A DNA stretch of 27,027 nucleotides, taken from positions 1-27,027 of the forward strand of contig JBBTVI010000025.1 of NCBI GenBank assembly GCA_038063315.1, read 5' to 3'. The position numbers were made by a program, and so were the translations under genes. The notes beneath the pieces were generated by a model. The model was not told the origin of the DNA, searched no databases, and worked only from the letters and a program-made list of their open reading frames with translations. This DNA is from JBBTVI01 sp038063315. Lineage in GTDB: Bacteria > Patescibacteriota > Minisyncoccia > Sungbacterales > HO2-52-23. Of this stretch, positions 23,361-27,027 are shown piece by piece (position 1 is the stretch's first letter; every line of letters begins with the position of its first letter).

Positions 23361-24044
23361 ATGAAGCGCAGGATACGCATATTTTTGAATCGGTTACTCA
23401 AACCGTGGGGCTATAAGCTGGAATCGATCGCGGTGAATTCGTTCAGAACGAAAAGCGCGGCCCGTCTTGCAAAGTTTCAACTCTTTGAGCAATTTTTCGA
23501 ACGCATTGTGAAAATTGATGGAGATATCGTGGAATGCGGTGTGGGTGGGGGCGGGTCGTTTTTCCTCTTGTGTTATCTTGTATCGGTCGAAAAAGATCGG
23601 AATAGACGGTTGTGGGGTTATGATTCTTTTGCTGGATTCCCGGAACCGTCCGTCGAGGATATGAGTTTTCGAATGCCCCAAAAGGGTGATTGGGGTGACA
23701 TCAGCTTCGCGTTTGTTTCCGAGTTTTTCTCCAATTCCGATCTCCCTCGCGGATTTGTCGAGAAACGCGTCACCATCGTTCCCGGATTTTTTTCGGAAAC
23801 GCTCCCGTTATTCCCAAAGCGACCTATAGCGCTTTTGCATATTGACGCCGATCTATACCAGTCATATCGAGATGCCTTTATCCACTTACTGCCGTATCTG
23901 TGTCTCGGGGGGATAATCGTATTCGACGAATACGCCAATCCAAAATTTCCCGGCGCGACAAAGGCTGTCGATGAACTCATCGCTCAGTACGGGAAAAAAC
24001 TAGTAGTGGATCGGCAGTCGGGCAAGTATTACATCGTTTGGTAA
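23361..24044 (+). CDS. TylF/MycF-like O-methyltransferase
   Basis: A protein of 227 residues with GDIVECGVGGGGSFF (residues 54-68, SAM site), LWGYDSFAGFPEP, LLHIDADLYQSYRDAF and LGGIIVFDEYANPKFPGA. The last two segments match the metal-dependent TylF/MycF group, in which D and D-x-Y residues hold magnesium by the sugar hydroxyls. These enzymes O-methylate sugars on antibiotics and surface glycans. A capping or decorating methylation of the glycan is therefore plausible. The start is set by the promoter. Confidence 0.85.
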   Translation: MKRRIRIFLNRLLKPWGYKLESIAVNSFRTKSAARLAKFQLFEQFFERIVKIDGDIVECGVGGGGSFFLLCYLVSVEKDRNRRLWGYDSFAGFPEPSVEDMSFRMPQKGDWGDISFAFVSEFFSNSDLPRGFVEKRVTIVPGFFSETLPLFPKRPIALLHIDADLYQSYRDAFIHLLPYLCLGGIIVFDEYANPKFPGATKAVDELIAQYGKKLVVDRQSGKYYIVW

Positions 24045-24085
24045 GAGGGATTGACGAATTGAAACCCTCGGGAAAAACAGGGAGT

Positions 24086-24091
24086 TATACT
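24086..24091 (+). promoter_or_regulatory. -10 box (TATACT) before the CBS/dehydrogenase gene
   Basis: TATACT ends four nt before ATG 24096, again pointing to a leaderless transcript. TTGAAA at 24059-24064 is 21 nt upstream and is only a weak -35 candidate. Confidence 0.45.
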
Positions 24092-24095
24092 CTGC

Positions 24096-25808
24096 ATGAA
24101 TCCACGTATCCGGCGCATTATGCTTCAGCCGGACACAACCGTCTCCGAGGCTATGGAAGCGATGACGGCCTCAGTACGGCAAACCCCTGCCGGACCCTCG
24201 GGAATAGCGCTTATCGTAGACGGAAGCAATACGCTTCTGGGTATCCTGACGGATGGTGATGTCCGCCGTTTTTTGCTACGCGGAGGCGATATTGCGGCGA
24301 TGGCCCAGGATGCGATGAATACGCATCCGTTTACGCTGGCGAGTACCCTGACGCCGGCCGAGATGCTGGACCAGGTTTTAGGGGAGACAAAGAGGCGCGG
24401 ACTCCGGCCCACCGCGATCGAGAAAATCGTTATCGTCAGCTCCGACGGCAAGCCCTGGGACGTCCTCAGTTTTTTTGAATTATGGCGCCAAACCGACGTT
24501 GCCACAAGGACTGTGGCCATCATCGGTTTGGGATATGTGGGACTGACGTTTGCGCTGACGCTTGCGGATTTCGGATTGTCGGTGGTCGGAACGGACATTG
24601 ATCAATCCGTGCTTTCCAAATTGCGCGCGGGAGACATACCGTTTTACGAACGCGGCCTCCGCGAACTCCTCCGGCTGCAATTGCAGAAAGGGTTTCGGCT
24701 GACCGATGCGTTCCACGAGCATCCGAGCGATGTGTATGTTGTTTGCGTCGGCACTCCGGTGGACGCCCTGCGCCGTCCGGACCTCGCGGCTCTTTTGTCT
24801 TCGGTTGAGTCCGTCGCGCGCGTGTTGAAACCCTACGATCTTGTGATTCTTCGCTCTACGGTTCCGGTGGGGACATGCCGCGAGACGGTGATTCCGCTGA
24901 TTGAGAAAGTATCGGGCCTCGCGGCGGGGAAGACGTTTTTCTTCGCGTTCGCGCCGGAGCGGACCGCGGAGGGTCGCGCGCTCACGGAGCTCCGCACCCT
25001 GCCGCAGGTGATCGGTGGGTTCGATCCGACGAGCGCCGCCCTTGCGGGAAAACTCTTCCGGCTGATCACGCCCGCAATCGTGCCGGTGGGCTCACTGGAG
25101 GAGGCGGAGCTCGTCAAGCTCCTCAATAATTCTTATCGCGATCTGATTTTTTCCTTTGCCAACGAGACGTCGCGGTTCTGCCATGCGTTGGGGGTTAATG
25201 CGCATGACGTCATCAGCGCGGCAAACCAGGGGTATATCCGCGACCGGATTCCGCTGCCGAGCCCGGGGGTCGGGGGCGCGTGCCTGACTAAAGATCCGTA
25301 TCTTTTGGCCGCATCCGCGGCGGCGCACGGCGTTACCCTTGAATTACCCATCGCCTCCCGCCGCATCAACGAGGATATGATCGGGCATATTCATAATCGC
25401 GTCATGCGCTTTCTTGATGAAAGACGCGCCGGAGGCGGCGGGCCGCAAAAAATATTCGCGATGGGCATGGCGTTCAAAGGGGATCCTGAGACGTCGGATG
25501 TGCGCTATTCCACAACGGTGATGATAGCCCGCGCGCTTCAGAAGGAAGGCCCGGATGTTTTTGTCCATGACGCCGTGGCCTCTGTGGACGATCCGGAGAC
25601 AAAAGACCTTCGTTTTGTTTCCGTTGATGAAGGAATGGCGGATGCATCGGCGGTTCTTATCTTGAACAATCACCCGGCGTATCATTCCGAGCGCCTGCTG
25701 CCGTTACTTGACCGGACCGCCAGCCCCGCGTTACTCTTTGACGCATGGAATATGTTTAAGGATGTGAGGGACTTGATTCCCGGGCATATCCGGTATCAGA
25801 GTTTGTAA
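24096..25808 (+). CDS. CBS-domain pair fused to a nucleotide-sugar dehydrogenase
   Basis: A protein of 570 residues. Residues 1-125 are a CBS-pair (MLQPDTTVSEAMEAM, LLGILTDGDVRRFLLRGG and a second repeat DAMNTHPFTL). From about 138 to the end it is a UDP-glucose/UDP-ManNAc-type dehydrogenase: VAIIGLGYVGLTFALTLA, VVGTDID, LRSTVPVGT, AELVKLLNNSYRDLIFSFANE, and the catalytic Cys396 in GVGGACLTKDP. It would make a uronic-acid nucleotide sugar, with the CBS pair likely sensing an adenine nucleotide or other ligand. CBS pairs are usually joined to nucleotidyltransferases, so this fusion is notable. The TAA stop touches element F. Confidence 0.85.
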   Translation: MNPRIRRIMLQPDTTVSEAMEAMTASVRQTPAGPSGIALIVDGSNTLLGILTDGDVRRFLLRGGDIAAMAQDAMNTHPFTLASTLTPAEMLDQVLGETKRRGLRPTAIEKIVIVSSDGKPWDVLSFFELWRQTDVATRTVAIIGLGYVGLTFALTLADFGLSVVGTDIDQSVLSKLRAGDIPFYERGLRELLRLQLQKGFRLTDAFHEHPSDVYVVCVGTPVDALRRPDLAALLSSVESVARVLKPYDLVILRSTVPVGTCRETVIPLIEKVSGLAAGKTFFFAFAPERTAEGRALTELRTLPQVIGGFDPTSAALAGKLFRLITPAIVPVGSLEEAELVKLLNNSYRDLIFSFANETSRFCHALGVNAHDVISAANQGYIRDRIPLPSPGVGGACLTKDPYLLAASAAAHGVTLELPIASRRINEDMIGHIHNRVMRFLDERRAGGGGPQKIFAMGMAFKGDPETSDVRYSTTVMIARALQKEGPDVFVHDAVASVDDPETKDLRFVSVDEGMADASAVLILNNHPAYHSERLLPLLDRTASPALLFDAWNMFKDVRDLIPGHIRYQSL

Positions 25809-25930
25809 GAGACTTCTGAAAAAGATGCTTTTATCCGTCATTGCGAGCGACCCCGAGTCTGTCGAGGGGGCGCGCGGCAATCCAGTATTTTCTGGATTGC
25901 TTCGTCGCTGCTGCTCCTCGCAATGACGTG
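25809..25930 (-). mobile_element. MITE-like element F directly after a TAA stop
   Basis: Core 25837-25927 is an inverted copy of the core of element E: the reverse complement of the 25895-25927 region equals the left arm of E (GTCATTGCGAGGAGCAGCAG and on). The left end GAGACTTCTGAAAAAG resembles the E terminal repeat GAAACTGTTGMRAAAG and follows TAA 25806-25808, the stop codon of the gene before it. The right terminal repeat is not preserved. Confidence 0.7.
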
Positions 25931-25961
25931 AGTGATGTTTTGTAATTTCTTTCTTTTCATT

Positions 25962-26729
25962 ATGGACCAGTCAATCACAAGAAAAAAAATTCTCGGAATC
26001 ATCCCTGCGCGCGGCGGGTCAAAAGGCATTCCACGAAAAAACATCAACTTGCTGCTTGGGCGACCCTTGATCGCCTATACCATCGGACCCGCGTTGAAAA
26101 GCAGGTGGATCACGGATCTTGTTATCAGTTCCGACGACGATATGATTCTCGCGGTCGGAGCATATTACGGCGCGCGTCCGCTGCGGCGCCCGTATCATCT
26201 GGCGATAGACACTGCGCATTCCATTCCCGTGGTCTACCACGCCTTGACGGAGATGGAGCGGGAGACGGGCATAACCTACGACGGAGTTATTATGCTGCAG
26301 CCCACGACGCCGATGAGAACGAGCGAGGACATTGATAATGCGCTAGAAAAATTATTTTCGACGGGCGCGGATTCAATTATCAGCGTGGTGGAGTCCAACG
26401 GTGTTAATCCCGAATGGATGAAGCATATTGTCAACGACGCGCTCATTGATTACGACCCGACATTGCCGGAAATGGGACGGCGCCAAGATGCGCTGAAACT
26501 GTATATCCGTAACGGCGCAATTTATGCGGCGCGCGCGGAGCACCTGAAGAGGCGTCAGAGTTTTAAGAATGGAGTGTGCCGACCGTTTGTCATGCCCGAG
26601 GCGCGGTGGGTGAATATTGATTCCTTGCGCGATTGGGCGCTCGCCGAGGCGTTGATGCAAAAGGAGGATTGGTCGTGGATTAAGCCGGCGCATGATCGGA
26701 GTGAGTCTGTGGCAACGGCTTTGGCATGA
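25962..26729 (+). CDS. CMP-nonulosonate-type cytidylyltransferase (NeuA-like)
   Basis: A protein of 255 residues with ILGIIPARGGSKGIPRKNI near the N-terminus, RPLIAYTI, SSDDDMI and MLQPTTPMRTSEDI, all typical of the acylneuraminate cytidylyltransferase family (NeuA, PseF, LegF). The C-terminal end LYIRNGAIYAARAEHL and WVNIDSLRDWALAEALM also fit. It would load a nonulosonic or related sugar onto CMP. No synthase (NeuB-like) for the sugar is in this window. ATG 25962 is chosen over 25932 because the family starts close to the GIIPARGG motif. Its stop overlaps the next start as ATGA. Confidence 0.85.
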   Translation: MDQSITRKKILGIIPARGGSKGIPRKNINLLLGRPLIAYTIGPALKSRWITDLVISSDDDMILAVGAYYGARPLRRPYHLAIDTAHSIPVVYHALTEMERETGITYDGVIMLQPTTPMRTSEDIDNALEKLFSTGADSIISVVESNGVNPEWMKHIVNDALIDYDPTLPEMGRRQDALKLYIRNGAIYAARAEHLKRRQSFKNGVCRPFVMPEARWVNIDSLRDWALAEALMQKEDWSWIKPAHDRSESVATALA

Positions 26730-27027
26730 GCGCGCTTATCGTGACGAATTTTGCATACGGCACAGGGCCGTATTTGCGCACGACGGATCTTGCAATCGCA
26801 TTCAACGGCGCGCTGGAGGCGAAGGGCCGGCCCCGCATGCAATTCATTGTTCCGTGGGTGTACGGCGAGAAACAGCGCGCGGTGATACTGGAAGAATTTA
26901 CCGGACACGCGGCGCGCTTCCCGGACGAGATCGTACTTGATGCGGAGTTGGGCGCTTTGTTGGGCGGCCCTGGCCTCTTCGTCCGCCGGGGCGCCCGTGG
27001 TCGGGGCGGTGGCCTGCGTGGAGGTCG
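26726..27027 (+). CDS. Unknown protein, cut by the window end
   Basis: Reading from ATG 26726, which overlaps the previous stop, about the first 75 residues look like a genuine protein: MSALIVTNFAYGTGPYLRTT, then IVPWVYGEKQRAVILEEF. This is typical of the start of a GT-B-like surface-glycan protein, but I do not recognise the family. After about residue 75 the reading frame turns into glycine- and arginine-rich sequence of very high G+C, so the end may not belong to it. Confidence 0.6.
   Translation, partial: MSALIVTNFAYGTGPYLRTTDLAIAFNGALEAKGRPRMQFIVPWVYGEKQRAVILEEFTGHAARFPDEIVLDAELGALLGGPGLFVRRGARGRGGGLRGG
26961..27027. other. Very GC-rich end, possibly a chimeric join
   Basis: 54 of the last 67 bases are G or C, far above the rest of the window. 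In the frame one base after that of the preceding gene they read as ordinary high-GC coding sequence: A-L-A-S-S-S-A-G-A-P-V-V-G-A-V-A, with nearly every third base G or C. This suggests a piece of foreign DNA joined during assembly. Confidence 0.45.

Overview
This window reads as a bacterial chromosome segment of about 27 kb. Every gene I can support lies on the + strand. Genes are tightly packed, often with ATGA start-stop overlaps. The code is standard: TGA, TAA and TAG are all used as stops, and none interrupts a good reading frame except in one clear pseudogene. The mix of many toxin-antitoxin remnants, a long surface-glycan cluster, dispersed GC-rich hairpin repeats and many starts without a Shine-Dalgarno site would suit a Candidate Phyla Radiation (Patescibacteria-like) genome. 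That placement is an inference, because the window has no ribosomal or marker gene.

Region 1 (1-5530) is a toxin-antitoxin and defence-type patch. It holds a HicB-like antitoxin with a hicA-like toxin broken by a stop codon, an AT-rich zinc-finger/HNH-like protein, a DUF433/PIN-like (DUF5615) pair, an AbiEii-like nucleotidyltransferase toxin with an overlapping small partner, and a scar in which a MazE-type N-terminus is fused to a PIN-toxin C-terminus. A six-hairpin-glycosidase-like protein and a methyltransferase sit among them.

Region 2 (5584-12260) is the most unusual part. It runs: CDP-alcohol phosphotransferase; a fusion of an inositol-phosphate-cytidylyltransferase-like domain with a 2-deoxy-scyllo-inosose/dehydroquinate-synthase-like cyclase; an APH-fold kinase; a second sugar nucleotidyltransferase; a zinc-ribbon methyltransferase; and a Wzx-like flippase. 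Together these could make an activated cyclitol phosphate and transfer it to a lipid or glycan, which I propose as an undescribed cyclitol-phosphate pathway.

Region 3 (12296-15789) is a capE-capF-capG set for UDP-N-acetyl-L-fucosamine. CapF is split into separate reductase and cupin genes, with a mobile repeat lying exactly at the domain boundary.

Region 4 (15993-27027) continues the glycan locus: methyltransferases, two glycosyltransferases, a BFD-type [2Fe-2S] domain fused to beta-rich modules, a second flippase, a 2-hydroxyacid dehydrogenase, a TylF-like methyltransferase, a CBS-domain/nucleotide-sugar dehydrogenase fusion, a CMP-sugar synthetase and a truncated final gene.

Two repeat families mark the window. 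One has an 81-nt double-hairpin core with promoter-like ends; four copies each lie just ahead of a start codon. The other is a MITE-like element whose two copies each begin directly after a TAA stop codon. Several genes have a -10 box ending 4-6 nt before the start codon, which predicts leaderless mRNAs.
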